In this document: positions 30,641 to 45,101 of the stretch, in pieces
How positions within the stretch are numbered: the first letter of the stretch is position 1
Layout of the letters: every line of letters starts with the position of its first letter
Assembly (NCBI GenBank): GCA_963966185.1
Contig: CAWZYM010000115.1
Location: forward strand, 111,001-175,000
Direction: 5' to 3'
Source: Rhabditoides inermis
Lineage: Eukaryota; Nematoda; Chromadorea; Rhabditida; Rhabditidae
DNA: 64,000 bases
Translations under genes and position numbers: made by a program
The notes under the pieces: model-generated
What the model was told of the DNA's origin: nothing
Seen by the model: only the letters and a program-made list of their open reading frames with translations
Database searches by the model: none

Positions 30641-30914
30641 TATCATAATAATCAAATACAAAATGATAATGACAGAATTAGAAAACATGAACATAAATAA
30701 ATCTTCTAAAATTCAACTCAAGACTAGATGTCTACTCGACTATTTGAAGCATTTCCTGAGCCGGAAAAAAAACATCTTACAGAAACAAAATTGTTTGAAA
30801 TACAAAAAAAATAGACTAGTGTCTAGTCTAGGGATAGTTGAGCACCGGGGGCGTGGAAAGAGCGGCGTGTGTTTTGTGCGATGTGTTCTGATCGCGATCT
30901 CTGTGTTCTGATCA

Positions 30915-30989
30915 TCAAGACGAGACGGCGCTGACGTGAATCGGGGGCACTTCGAGCGTGTCCATGTCGAGTTGCTGGGAGGAAGGGGT

Positions 30990-31046
<57 letters not shown>

Positions 31047-31553
31047 GGGGGGAGAGATCCCATACCGGCAGTTCTCCGATCTGCACCTCTCCGTGTCCGG
31101 ATTGCCCGGACCGGACCGACTGCCGGCTGAGTTGACTGGACGCGCCCGACTCGCGCTGCGTCTCCTTGTCCGCCTCCTCCCTGCACATCAAATTATCAAC
31201 ATTATCTTTCTACGTAACATTATCTCTCTACGTATTGGTTCTCTCTGCAATGCTATGTGAACTGTGAACGTCCGAAAAAAGACGTCATGTAAGCTAGAGT
31301 GGTGGCACTCGACAGCGCGCACAGGAAGGAACAATCCAAGGCGTTTGATTTTGTTCAAAACCCCTTGATTGTACCTTCCTGCTAACAGCGCACAGTGGAA
31401 GAGTTAAAGATACCATGGTAGTATATCGTTCCTAGTTTTTTTCGCCGTAATTTCTTCTTTCTCACCTGGCTGCCTCGACAGCTCGCGCTACGGACACGGC
31501 GACGGCAGACGCGGCGTCCTGCTGCGCTTGAATCGCCCGACGCTCGTCTGGAG

Positions 31554-31598
<45 letters not shown>

Positions 31599-32182
31599 CC
31601 TCTCTTTCTCCCCTCCCCACGCACTCTCTTCGACCGCCTGCTGGAAGCTGCTGCGATCGCTCCTCAGCAAGTCTTCCACCCCGTCCAGCCAGTACGTGAG
31701 CAGCACGCCGATGCCCTGTAAGCGTCGCGGGAATGAGTGTACGGAGTATGGGCGGACTGTTTTATTGGCTGGTAGAAATAGAAAGATGGAGTGTGGTGGT
31801 GCTGGTGCCGGTGCCACTACTGGTGCTGGTGGTGACTGGTGGTAGTGATACCCACATCTATCTTGACGCTGCCTCGCTTGCTCGTCTTGAACTCTGGGTA
31901 GCGCTGCGAGAGAAGGGCCTGAAAGGAAAGAATCATGTTCATGTCTATCGTCTTTCGTTCACGTCCTTTCTTGAAATGTTAAGATAGCAATTATTGAGAT
32001 TACTTGATATCGTTGTTGAACTTCAGTCTTGTTTTTTGTTGTTGTAAGTATAGGTATAGACTTGAATCAACTGCGGGGGTGTCGAATATGGCACGAAACA
32101 GACCTGTGACTTGATGGAGAGCTGAATTTTGTCCGGGATGCCGCTGTTCTCCATCTTTGCAGCTATTGTGGCCTGAAAAAGA

Positions 32183-32237
<55 letters not shown>

Positions 32238-32655
32238 CCTTTCTCCTCTACCGTCAGTCCGAATATACAGTATCGGGGCGCCGATATACCAACGACGCCA
32301 GTGAACACGGGACCGGTGTTGAAACCCCAACTGGAAAAAAAGTTTCAGCTTGGGAACAGATCACTCTAAAATTAAATTTTCTCGAATTCGTTTCAAACTC
32401 ATATGGTGTATATGTCCGAAACAGAAGCCACGACCACCAAAACTGATAGTTTCGGGTGAGTTTCGGTATATACATCTTTCTTTTTTTCGGAAGTGTTTCG
32501 GACATTCGAATATTCGAAACTCATCCGAAACATGAAAGGGCATGAATACAGTCTAACTAAATTGAAGTTGAAATTGAAATGCTCGCCACTCACCGACAGT
32601 GCAGGTACTGCCCCGGCCGGTGCGGGATCATGAACTCGGTGAGGAACTGGAAGAG

Positions 32656-32693
<38 letters not shown>

Positions 32694-32695
32694 CT

Positions 32696-32730
<35 letters not shown>

Positions 32731-35700
32731 CACATTTTCACGTTCTTATTGAAGCTCAGCCTTGTTTCGGGTTCTAGGATCAGGACTAAGACATTTCACT
32801 CATTGTCAGAAGTGATCTGGGAGATTGGAAAAGCGATTCGAAGGACTAATACAAACCTCTCTCTGCTGAAGTGCAATGTTGGCGATATCTCTTACATGCT
32901 CCGTCTTCAGAGGCACCGGAATACCCGAAGCCACCATGTACGCGTCGCCGATCGTTTCCACCTGGATTACGGTACTTTGGATTACTGTAGACACAATTAG
33001 GCTTACTGTGATTAGTCACAGTTTGCTTACTGTAGGCACATTCACCTAGGATTACTGTATCTACCGTACCTTGTACCCGTTGTGCTGGCTGATGATCATA
33101 TCGAAGCGCTGGAACATGCCGGAGAGTAGGGTGACGACCTGGAAGTACATACGGTAATCTGCATTACTGTATATACAAATTTCAGTCATCCGAAAACTTC
33201 AAACTACCCCAAACTACTTCAATTTGAATTATAGTGACCTTGCGAACCCTACAGTATCCCGTACCTCCATGGGCTCGCTCTCGCTGCACATGCTGGTGAA
33301 GCCAACGATATCCGAATAGAGTATGGTGGAGTTGGAGTAGTTCTTGGGGTCGACGCGCCGGCCCACCTTCAACTCGTCCGCGACGGATCTGCAAGGGGAG
33401 AGCGGTCACAGAGGAGTCCGAACATTTCCGGAATCGATGTGAAACAAGACTTGTCCGGACATCGGGATTCTTCTCTTTTTTGATTTTGAAGATATTGACA
33501 AATTGACACAATAATGAAGATATTCTGCAAACTGCGAATGCGCCTTTGCGGGGCGTTTTGGCAGAGTGAGTCGACTCACTTTGGCAGTAGCTCAGTGAGC
33601 AGGGCGTCGGCCTTATGCTGCGCCTCTTCCAGCTGCGCCGTGCGCTCCTTCACCAGGTGCTCCAGACCGTTCGTGTACTGCAAAGTGGTTGGATAGTGAG
33701 TGCTGTATATATATAGTATCTCCGTCTTATTCTGATCTACCCCAACGAGCGCAACTTATTGCGAGCAACTATATGTACTCCCAAATATAGCATATCATAT
33801 AGGAAGTGGACCTGAACATTATATATTATATACAACGTGGAATTTCACTACGTTTTACAGGCTGTAGTACAGCAAAGAAGAAAGAAGCAAATATTTTCTA
33901 TAGACGATTTTCAAATGTCCGCTCGATTTTTCACTCAGAGACGCCGAAGACCATGAGCGTTGAAATAATCGTATCTTCACCCGGCGTTTCAGATAAGTGT
34001 TGTGAATTGTGAGCTCCATACAACATTGTATCCTCATTCAGGGAATGTGCAAATCAGTATTCGCGTGAGAGCGCACATTGAACTCGCGCGATAGTGAAAT
34101 GAATGGAGGGGGAGAGTGGGAGAGGAGGTGAGAGCGATCGATGCAGGGAGCAGGGGAAACTTTTTTCTTTCTTTTTTCTTTTTTTGAAATTTCTTCGACC
34201 TGTATGCAATGAATGTCTGGCTAGCTAGGAAACGGTTTGTACATATTGTGTCTTCTGTCACTGGCCTTTAGCGAACTAGAATTTAGGAAATCATGATACA
34301 CGTATATTCGTCGAAAGTGATGTATGGAATGGTGGACAAATAAAATCCGTATCGCGTTTATTTTTTCCAGGATTATCAAATGAGTAAATTTCTATTCAGT
34401 ATTGCCATTTAGCACAGTCTTTCTGTTTACATCAGTTTACATCGTACATCCCTCTAATGCGTTTCTTTCTTGTATTCTTCCCTTTCTTTCTTGCTTTCTT
34501 CCTCCATTTAATAGCCGGGTCGGATAAGCCCCTTTCTTAAAAAAGATTACTAGTTACAGACGGGGGTGGCAATTACGGTAGTCTTGGGTGATACGATTCG
34601 CGGGAGAGACAAAGAAAAATTATATCTTACACAAAATTATATATATTACATACCTGTTCCATGTTCTTGATCATTTGATCGACAAGTGAGCCGGACCTGA
34701 AAGAAATTTGTGAGACATGAAATACGAAAACGAAATAGTTGCATACTTGAAACTGGAAAAACAACTCTGACACTCTGGCAGTCACACAAGTTACACGAGT
34801 GAAGTGACATCAAAGTCCCCGCTCTCTGTTTTGAACAATGAATGATGAATGTGAGGGAAAGGGAAATCGTATGAGCACCACTCACATTTTCAGTGTCGCA
34901 TCTGTGATCTTTCGCGCACGCCCCGCGTCCGGCCGTTTTTGGGGCTGAAAAGAGGAGAGTTTGGTTGGTTTAGCTAGTTTCATTCACTTCCATAGTTGAA
35001 CATGATGCCGGTTCTCATCTCGTTTTTTTTGTTTACAGATTACTAAAGGTCGTCAAAAATCGGCGCCCCGGCAGGAGGACGAGGAAAGATCCAACCGGGG
35101 CGTCCAGAAAACTCTCGGGTTCGGGTACATCACACTTTCTACGTCTACGTTTACCACCAACCACCACGCACATTTTCGTTGCAGCAGTTCTCCATGAGCA
35201 CTTTCAGATCGGCATGAAGGTCGTCGTTGGACGGAATAGCGATCTTCTTCGGAACCTAAGAATAAGTAATAAGTTACAGTCCAGGAAACATTTAGTTCCG
35301 CCACCACTCCGCGCGTCCATCCCGCATTTGAAAATTGCGCGCGATCGAAACTTCGATTTTGAATATATTCGCGTGATCTCGATGTTTATCGATGTCTTGC
35401 CGCCTCGCACTCTCTTACTCTTGCGCTCTCTACTGGCGGCAACTGATTAGCCCAGCCACTGTACACGGTTGCATAATAACACGTGAAAAAGAAAGATTAT
35501 GATAGGGAAATTATGATGGATGATGATTAATTCGATTACATTCATTTTATCGCATAAGATATAATTGCGAATAGCAATACTGTGATGCTGATAAGTGTAT
35601 TTATACCTTTCCTTTGAATGTTATAATATTTTGTGTATGCGAACATAAAAAATAATACGATCATAAAGCATAAAGGTCAAGGTTCAACGTTCAAGAGATT

Positions 35701-38700
35701 TCGAGTTTTTGTGAACACTCGTTAGAATGCTTTTCCATTATCAGATTTGTCTCCCCCCCTCTCACCATTTGCGCGATTCGGCTGCAGATGATCGTTCCGT
35801 CCTCGTCGTCTGCAAACATATTCGAATAAATACATTTGTATTGTTATGTTTCTTTCAGTCCCTCGAAAAACGTGAAACGGCTCAATTATCGCGTTTTAAC
35901 AAGGAGAGCTCGGTTTATTTCTCGAGGGAATCAGTAATCAGAAAGCACTTTTAGAAGATGATGGAAGATCGATACTATCACACCTACGCAACAACCACAT
36001 CAACTTCACGGCATGACATCAAATGAGACATTTATAAACGATGACGTCATATCCAAACGATGACGTCACACACTCACCCATGGGAGAGTCTTCGTACTCG
36101 AAGCACTTCTTGCGGAAGATGATCTCGTAGAGCACCATTCCGAACGCGTACATATCCATCTTCTGACCCTAGAAATCAAAACATGATGTTTTGCTGTTTT
36201 GCAATGATCGCTAGAAAAAAAAGAAGATAGCATTCGTCAGCACACGCACTTTTTTGTGAATAATATGCAATTTCGCACAATTTTTTTCACCAAACGATGT
36301 CTTCCTAGCATTCAGTGAGTCTCCGTTTTTCTATTTTAGTGGCTGCTACGTGATTCTGATTCTGTGTCTGAAAGCGACTTCAACAAAATGCCGCAATTTC
36401 TCAGAAGCATTTGTCTTTCGATGTTTTATGGACGTTCAGCGAATCGCATCCTTATATATTCTCATCTTGGGAAGTCAGAAGTCTGTGACGTCATCTGATC
36501 CGAATTCATTGCATTCATCGATGGACTCCTTGTAAGCAGCTAGCGACTTCTACTCGAGACGAGAGTCTTAGGTCAGTCCCCTTTATTGGCTAGGTCGACG
36601 GTTTTACATATAACTTGAATCTGCTGATAAACAAACTTTAAACTTTAACTTTAAGTCATGAGTCAAGCTTTGCGAATCTTCAAATTCCGAGTTGCGCGTG
36701 TCTCTGTGACCGATGCTCGGTGGCCGGTCGCCGCGTGTTCAATAACAATTATGTCATATTATGTATTTGCAGTGTGCGAAGAATACTGTCAGGTTTCTCC
36801 GAACGCCCTATTCGAAAGTTGGACACGTTTCGCTAGGTGAAAATGTGTTCTTTTGTAGTTTGAAGAGAAGCTACTTTGCCCACCTTCTCGCCAGCGATGC
36901 CCAGCTTCTCGGTTCGTCCGTTGAACATGAGTGACATGAGCTCGTCGCGGTACTCGGGCGCGTAATAGTGCACCTCTGAAAAGGTGAATCACGTTTAGTC
37001 TCATGAACCACTTCTGTCTCATGAACCACTTCTGCCCTCTTCAATCTTCATAGTCTTTTTGCGCTCGAATTCAGTGTCCCCTGCATCCATTATAAATTTG
37101 GGATATTGGAAAAGTGAGATTTTTGTCTCCATGGCTATGGCGATTGCTCACACAACAACGAGCAGTAAACAGACGAATCGACAAACTTACCGCTATTCGG
37201 TATGAGCGGGTAGTTGTCGGTGGTGTAGATGGTGCCGCTGTTCTTCCACTTTGTCAGGATGCGCATGCTGCCGAAGCCGCTGATCTGAAATCGAATACTG
37301 TGCTAACACTTGAAAACGAGGCCAGACTCGTGTGTCGAAATGTAAGTATCGAAAAGTCATGATTCGATAAAAAAAGGCAATTTCTACGGGGGAACTGACG
37401 GGAGATTTTTCTGACGGTGCAGTGCTGTTCTATTTTTTCTGAAGATCTTTCAAAAAGGTGAGTCCGGTATCTGTATTGACTATTACCTTAAGAATCCAGT
37501 GATTGTCGATCACACATAAATGCGGGGTCAGCCCGCCGTGATAGCCTATGGGGGAGGAGTGCAGGAATTCGAGTCCCTGAAATGACGGATGATCGTATGT
37601 CATCTTTTTCAAAGGCAATCCGTCGATTTCTCGCAGATACAGCGGTATGCGATTACCTTGAGTATGTCCCTCACGAACGCGCCGCGAAAGTTGTGGTCGA
37701 TGACCGTGTCCTAAACATATTTCTGTGATTGAGTTGGTTTTGAGCGTGCTCACTTCTTTCTTCTCGAACAGCATATCGTGCAGCGAGCCGCGATAGCAGT
37801 AGTTCCACAGCACGTAGAGCTGAAACACCGCGCGTTAACAATGAACACGCGACGCGACCGCGCCGCGCCAGCGTTTACCTCCGGGCTCTTGTCGTACGCG
37901 ATGCCGAGGAACGGGTTGATGTTGTCGTGGACGGATTGTTTCATCTAGAATGAGTTAAAGTGAAGCGATTTTCGCAGCACATTTTTATTCATAGTACGTG
38001 TGGACAGGGTCATTTACACATACACGGATACCACAATAAACGAAAGGAAAGCAGCCCCATACATACTTGAAAGAGTAGATTCAAATCAGTCCTGTCAAAT
38101 ACGGGCCGCTCTCTGAGCAGGTAGCTGTCGACTAGGCAATAGGCCTGCTCCAGCGACGCGAGCCGCTTCGGTCGCGCCGAGCGCGCTTGTCCCTGAAGAA
38201 TCTCTGCCATCCCCTTAAACCGTGTCATGAACGTGATACAATCACTCTTCATGCGTAAAACCGTACTCACCGATGTTTCGATGTGCTGCTGCAGGCTGTG
38301 CATCGAGTGGTGCTGGCTCTGCAAGCAAATATTTCGGTATCTCAATAAATCTCATTACAATTTCAAACTGACGCTGACGTTACAAAAGTGCAATTATTGA
38401 TTGTGTTGACGCGCGTGATCAAAATCAGTGGGTGCACTTTTTGCACGGGAGCGTCAGCAGCGCGAAAGTACAAAGGGTCTCATTGGTAGCAGCGAGTTGC
38501 TCTCACTGGTAGCAGCCAAACGCACCCCCATCGCCGCGTCGATATCGATGAACTTGATGTTGGGCGGCGGAATCGACCACGGCATCGAGGCTGTCTCGCC
38601 GGTTTTCCTGAAAACAAACATTCATTTCATCATTACAAATTCATTTCACCAATCACCGTGTGTTACGCGGTAGCCGACATGGACAAAGAGTGCATGCTTG

Positions 38701-39641
38701 ATTAGAGAGGTTCAAAGAGTCACTCACATTCTGCGTATCACGACGAACACTCCGATCGCAACGAGCACCGCAGTGAGCACTGCGGCGATGATCATGATGG
38801 TGCTGCAACAAGTTTTGTTGTTGGCGAATTATACCACATACATAAGAGTCCTTTCTGTGTGGGAACTAGAAAAAACACAGGGAGAAACACTCAATATTGC
38901 CTATGACGCTTGCACAGAGGCGAGGAGGACTCTCCGATTCTTACAATATTAAAAGGTCGTACCCTGTCTGATCGCATAGTTCCCCTGCGAATCCGCAAGT
39001 GGGCATGTCTGCCGGGATGGGCAGGCTCGCCGCCGCTGTGCCGTTGAACTTGGCATTCTGCGAAGCGATTGTCACGATATATTATACGCAAATACTAGAC
39101 ACATCGAACCGAACACGTCTCATCCAAGATGAAGACGAAGAAGGAAAACCACTGGCTAACTCCCCCCATACCATTATTCCGCAGTACTTCTCCGTTCCCT
39201 CCATCGCACTGGGGTCCACTCGTTGCCCGCCGTCGCAGTTGATTAGTTGGACGTTGGCCAGGCACTGTAGCGGATCGGAAGACGCCAGTGGGTCGGAGAT
39301 GTTGCGCACGTAGCCTGAACGCAGTTTTTTCTTATATTGTTATGTGCCGCAGCCTCGAAGTTTGTTTGAGTTACAGTCGACAATCACAGCTCACAATCCA
39401 CCCACGGGCCATTCTCTTCGCTCAGAATTCAGAATTTCATTCGCACTCACCCACGGACAGCGGTGTGATGCGCACGTTGTTCTTGTTGATGTAGAGCTGG
39501 CCGAACTTGCCTGTGAAACATCGCTTATTGGATTTTCATTTCTAAAATTCGCGTACCTCCGAAAATGCGCTCAGCCATGTGTTCGCGCACCACCTCGGCA
39601 TTCGTGCGATCGGCCACTGGCATCTGAGAATGCGATATGTG

Positions 39642-39687
<46 letters not shown>

Positions 39688-39736
39688 GAGAGGGAGAGAG
39701 GGAGAGAGGGAGAGAGGGAGAGAGAAAGAAATAATG

Positions 39737-39776
<40 letters not shown>

Positions 39777-41891
39777 GGAGAGGGAGAGGGAGAGGGAGAG
39801 ACGCACCACTGAGAGCGTCTTGGCATAGAGCATGAACGCCTCATAGAGCTGCTGATAGTACTCGCTATTAGCCCGGTCACCGATCATGTCAATGAACGTT
39901 TTCGACTGCTCCGTCGTGAAGAAGTCGTTATAGATCTGAAATTCACGTTTTTATGTGATATTATAGAAGAACCCCGAGGAAAATATGAGGCCTGCCAATA
40001 GGAGCAGAATGATACTTAACACGATTCTGGCAATACAAATTCTGAGAGGCTTCAGAAAGTTACGTTTTTGAATTATTTCTTACAATTTCTTTGTCCAAAT
40101 AGACTAACTGGATGAGGGCGGGGCCTCAGACTGCCGCTGCCGTACTCGCGGTTTCCCGCCAAAATCTGGTTCCGGGCGCGCTAATATTTTGGGCGGGTAA
40201 CTCTTTCCCCGGAGTTGTTATTCATTGTGGTAAGATGTGACAAGAAAGCAGTTGTGACAAGAAAGCAAACTAGGTATGTGCGTTCGGAAAAGAATAAATT
40301 TCGATTGCGAACGCCGAACGGTTGTGTTGTTCAGGTTATGCTATAATGATTGTTAATCGTATTTCGTTTTTGCGGAACATCGTTCACGGTATTGGAAATC
40401 AGAAACTGAGTAAGAATATATAAAACGCACAATGATATTCTTCTGGAACAGCTCCTGCCGGCCTGGCTTCTGCAGTTGTGGCAGGATATCTGAAAAGGGA
40501 ACATCAGTTTCGTCTATGTCCTACAACAGCAAAAACAAAAATGATGAGGTCAGTTTCTATAAACTTTCGAAACAGTTTACATAATACATAATAGACAACA
40601 AAACGGAAAGATAATGAAGATATCAAGGAGCGCCTCTACCAACCGGATACAATTTGACTTTGTTTTATGAATAAAGAGAGAAGATATACGCTGGTCTCAC
40701 CCTTTAGCGTATGTGAAGTGAAAGTGAAGACGGAGATGTACTCTTCGGTGCTGAGGTTCGCCTCGCGCATTCCCTGCTGGTAGATGTCGTACGTGTTCGA
40801 ATCCAGACTCGGACCGAGCAGCGGCAGGAACACTGTAATCGATAACGAGCAGGTGCGATGAGTCAAGGTCTCTTCAATTTCTTCAAAACAGAAAGCGTTT
40901 TCTCAAGGCAGTTGCCAAGAGTGAAGAACATCACAAAAACATATGTTTCATATTTTGATAAGATCAACCAATCAACCTCGTGCACTGCTGGCGATGCTCT
41001 TGAACCAATCCACGTACGTCGATAGGTTTGAGGACTTATCAACGTTGAACTGAAATGAAATAGAAAATCAATAATGATACATCACATCACAGTCGGACAC
41101 AGAAAAATTCAAAAGCAGCGAAGGCGTTTCGAAGCACTTTGAGACGCGTTCAGAAACTGTCATTGAAGTGGCTGACGGCTCTTTTACATATACATGCTCG
41201 TAATAAGTTGCGCGAGTTGGCGTTGGGGTAGATCAGAGGAAGACGGAGAGTCAGCAATGGTGCGCAAAAGGAGAGAGGCAGACGGTTTTCGCACCGTATT
41301 CCGAATAACAAGCGTGGTAGATCGAAAACTATCGCACTGGCGCAGACTATAAGAGAGTAATGTGAACGCACCGTGTTGATCACCTCCACCTCGTCGTCTT
41401 TGAGAGCGTTGATGACCGAATCGAAGAAGTTCATCTCGTAGATATCGTCGTAGCACGAATAGCAGCGCACGAGTGAGATCTGTCGTGTCAATTATTCGTC
41501 GTGTTTGTGTTTTGTGCTTCGCGATTGTCTTTGACGGACAATGAAATTGGTAGTTTCATAGAAGATAACTTGATATGCTGTTCTCTTTTGCGTGAAAAAA
41601 GGAGAAGGGTAGAAATAAAGTCCTCGAAGAAAAAATCGATCTCACTTTCTTCCATCGGAGCAGGTTGAAAATAGACTTGTAGTTTATCGCCACATTGACG
41701 GAAGAAATGGTGGCCATCTGAAGACAGCGTGAAAAGTTGAGAAAGTGAGAAAGAGGGAGAGAGAGAGAGGGAGAGAGAGAGTACCTGTACGATGTTGTTC
41801 GTCTCGTATTCGTCTGGATGATCCTTCCACGTGTTGAACTGCAGTATGCCCCACTCCATAGTCAGTCGACCAGCGACCGAGATGTCTAGAT

Positions 41892-41945
<54 letters not shown>

Positions 41946-42269
41946 TGTCATTGGCTAGGAAACATTAGTGAACCATAGGCACCAACGGAACCATAGAAAC
42001 CATAGGCACCACAGGAACCAAAACGCACCATATGCGCAGCTGGGACCGAATATCACGTCGATGTGTTGCTCGTAGAACAGTCGACTGAGCATCTCCACTC
42101 CGTCGTTCACCGAACCAGAGATCGTTCCGTTCAAATCGGGCGCGCAGCGCTGGCTAACCTGCGGCGTCACCAACCTGAAGGATCCTCTCTCTCCTCTCTC
42201 TCTCTCTACTTCTCTCCCTCTCTCTCCTCTTTCTCTCTCTCTCAATATATATATCCCTCTCTTTCTCTT

Positions 42270-42307
<38 letters not shown>

Positions 42308-42800
42308 GTGAAGTTCGGCTTGGCGACTCCAAGGTTCTCCGAGATACTGCCAAACAGGTCATCGCAGTCGGCGATCGCTAATTCGAGCGCTTTCCTGGCC
42401 TGCGAGAACGCTTTGTCGTAGAGCAGTCCCACCTAAACGTAGTGAAAGTTGTTGTTTTTTTGTTGTTTTTTTTGGTATTCTTGCTGTTTTGGTATTGTGA
42501 GTTTTGTTGTGTTTATCACTACGCAAACTTTTAATAGCAAGGTAAGACAGTGTTTTGAATCTTGATTCATAAAGGTTTTAATTTATACTTCAACTATGTA
42601 TCAGTTATACTAGTATCGATCTCGTTTGATCGATACTTTCGTTTCCTCGCCCTTGCATCGGGTGAATGAATGGAAGTGCGGTCAAGAAGTAAGAGAGCGT
42701 GAAACACGCTTTCGAAATCTTTCAGCAAGCCTCATTTGTGTATGTGTGTAAATGTGAAATGCACTAATGAAGCCGCGCTCAAACGAGCTTCAAAAGAATG

Positions 42801-42839
<39 letters not shown>

Positions 42840-43287
42840 TGTACATTCACCGTACACACAAAGTAGTCATTACCCATCGATCGAGAGGGATAGAGTGCCG
42901 AGGGACATGGTTTCTATGAAGGCGGCTCGCTCTTTCGCTCCCCCCCCCTTTGATTAACCGGATATTATGTGATGGGCAAACAAGTAGAGAAAACAGGTGA
43001 TGTGTAGAAAAGGAACTAACTGATAGACGATTAAGAAGCGATCGAAATCGAGAAGTTTGCGAGCGAAACAACTAACAAGGAATAAGATGAGCAAAATAAG
43101 AGTATGTGAGATGAGAAGAGTGACTCACCCTGAGATCTGGTTCACAGCGAACGAGCGTGGGAAATACTATCAGAAAGATTAGCAGGCTCCCACGGCGTAT
43201 CCTCCGCGTATTGATGACAAACAGGGATACGGTAGCTTGAAATAACTGCGATAGGTATACGGTAGCCGGGGCTACAGTAGTCCCCAT
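30915..43287 (-). CDS. gcy: Receptor-type guanylate cyclase with degenerate active-site motif
   Basis: About 41 minus-strand exons, from ATG 43287 to stop 30915, give roughly 1,218 residues. In order: signal peptide or anchor ([16 protein letters not shown]); extracellular receptor-family ligand-binding region ([32 protein letters not shown]); one membrane span (exon 38802-38728, [20 protein letters not shown]); kinase-homology domain ([32 protein letters not shown]); dimerisation helix ([20 protein letters not shown]); and cyclase domain ([51 protein letters not shown]). Both metal-binding Asp residues and the guanine-selecting Glu and Cys are present. The usual NTASR motif reads TIAAK, and the kinase-like DFG reads SGFG. 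A Ser-rich tail ends [10 protein letters not shown]. Worm receptors of this class work in sensory neurons. Exon joins at 31466-31556 and 38472 are less certain. Confidence 0.93.
33735..33778 (+). repeat. Short copy of dispersed repeat
   Basis: TCTGATCTACCCCAACGAGC followed by GCAACTTATTGCGAGCA matches the end of the longer copies at 41195-41360 and 61385-61570. It lies in a guanylate cyclase intron. Confidence 0.6.
39640..39802 (+). repeat. GA-rich simple repeat in cyclase intron
   Basis: (GA)n with GGGA interruptions spans the intron between cyclase exons 39935-39807 and 39623-39557. On the sense (minus) strand this is a polypyrimidine tract. Confidence 0.9.
41195..41360 (-). repeat. Dispersed repeat copy in cyclase intron
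   Basis: On the minus strand this reads GCGCCAGTGCGATAGTTTTC, GATCTACC, ACGGTGC, ACCGTCTGCCTCTCT, TGACTCTCCGTCTTCCTCTG and GCGCAACTTATTACGAGCAT. It aligns over about 160 bp with plus-strand 61385-61570 at roughly 80 percent by eye. Confidence 0.75.
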
Positions 43288-43491
43288 GTCTCGAGGATGA
43301 GCGCCTCGGCAGCGCTTCGTCAGGTATTATGTGTGTGCGGGACGGGATAGAGAGAGAGGGATGTATCGTATCCCCCCACTCTATATCTCTGTAATCACGC
43401 GACATGTCTGCGCGCTCTCTCAAATCTGCCCACTCTCTCGCCTAGCAACCGCGACTCCTCTTCAGTTTCAGGCGAACGAGCGTTCAAAGTC

Positions 43492-43535
<44 letters not shown>

Positions 43536-43842
43536 AGAAAGGGGGAAGAGAGGCAGACAAACAGACGCCCCATCCATTAGACGACTTTGTTCTCGCAAAA
43601 TGGTAACCGCGGATTAATTGGCATTTGGCGGCGGCGGCGCGGGGGGAAAGAACCACTTAGGTGATGTGTTTGAGATGTGTGTGTATAACTTCTAGGGGTT
43701 TCTGTGATTCTGTGTATTGTCCGACACTATACACAGATTCACAGATATCCGTGTACAGAGAGCGAAGTGAGAAGAAAGAGGAGAGAGAGGGAGAGGGGGG
43801 GAGAGAAATGTAGACGACACTTTTCCCAAGAGGGCGATCGTC
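43288..43842. other. Divergent upstream region of cyclase and small membrane gene
   Basis: The minus-strand cyclase gene and the plus-strand membrane protein gene start back to back about 555 bp apart. The stretch contains (GA)n at 43493-43530 and a GGCGGCGGCGGCGCGGGGGG run near 43629. It probably carries both promoters. Confidence 0.5.
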
Positions 43843-44673
43843 ATGAATGACGCGATGACAAAGATGATGTCGCTGGTCGCCGCTCATTTTCTACGAATCC
43901 TCGACGCGGCGTGGTCAGTCAGCGGTGAGTGGCGGAAGGGAAGTGTCAGACGAGACACGATGTGTGATCATGCATGGTTCGCGGCGATTAGACAGAGTTC
44001 ACACATCCGAAGCGTCCCTAGGCTCACTGTTCGAATAGGCAAAGTGGCATAGCAGTACTGACCGCTACCGGTACGATCACACTTTTCGCAAGCAAGGATC
44101 TGCACATCTGCAGAGACTGACGAGCACAGAGTACGGTTGCGGTGGTCTCAGCTTGTGATGCGTCCGGTCAAACACACTACACACTCTCACGTCTCACTTT
44201 GCAGTCATGTCCACCGCTGTCCCCATGCCCCCTCCCCGTCCCATCGCCACGCCCGCTCCTCCGAGCAGCGCCTACAGCAGCGACGCCATCATGGTCGCCT
44301 GGATATGCATGGTGGGGGAAGAGTCTCCTCTCTCTCCTCTCTCTCTCTCTCCTCTCTCTCTCTCTCCTCTCTCCCTCCCTCCCTCCCTCTCTTTCCCTCT
44401 ATCTCTCGCTCTCTCTCTCTTTCCGCGATGTCCGCTTCGGCGTTTCAGCATGTCCAAGGGTGGACAGACTCTTACTATATTTAGAATTCGCCTACTCTAA
44501 CTCACTAACAACTAACTACACTAATTTTTCCAGGTGCTAATCTCCGTTCTCATCATTCTCGCCTTCATATTCGTCTTCATCAAGTGGACCATCCACATGA
44601 TGGCCGCCATAGATGATGTGCACAAGGAGGTAGAGGGAGGGAGAGAGAGGGAGAAAGGGGGAGGGAGAGGGAG

Positions 44674-44705
<32 letters not shown>

Positions 44706-45068
44706 TAACTCCTCTCGCAGTACAAGCGCGCCTACGAGTTCTCGGCTCCCCAGTGCCGCCACCGCTTCTCCGACTCCCTCTCCGCCGAGGTATCGATTTA
44801 TTATCGATTCTCGATCGATATCGATTTCTTAGGAAATCGAGGAGATCGACAAGCGCATCGCGTCCCGCTCAGCCTCCGGATCCGTATCCGTTTCGAGCGA
44901 GGTTGGAATTCAGAGTGGCTGTTGGAACTAACCAGACTACCAAATATCTATCTATCGATTTATTGATTTATCGATTGCAGTCGAAAGTGCGCAGCCCGCG
45001 CCACTACCTGCGCAATCAGAGCATGCGCTCGCCGGCCGGGGGATGGCACAGTCATGGTCTCTCTCTCT

Positions 45069-45101
<33 letters not shown>

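Larger units (their letters stand above)
30174..30914. other. Convergent 3' UTRs of AMPK and guanylate cyclase genes
   Basis: The AMPK 3' UTR runs to AATAAA at 30545; the cyclase gene on the other strand has two overlapping AATAAA signals at 30631-30640. The two predicted ends are therefore within about 100 bp. No gene lies between them. Confidence 0.6.
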
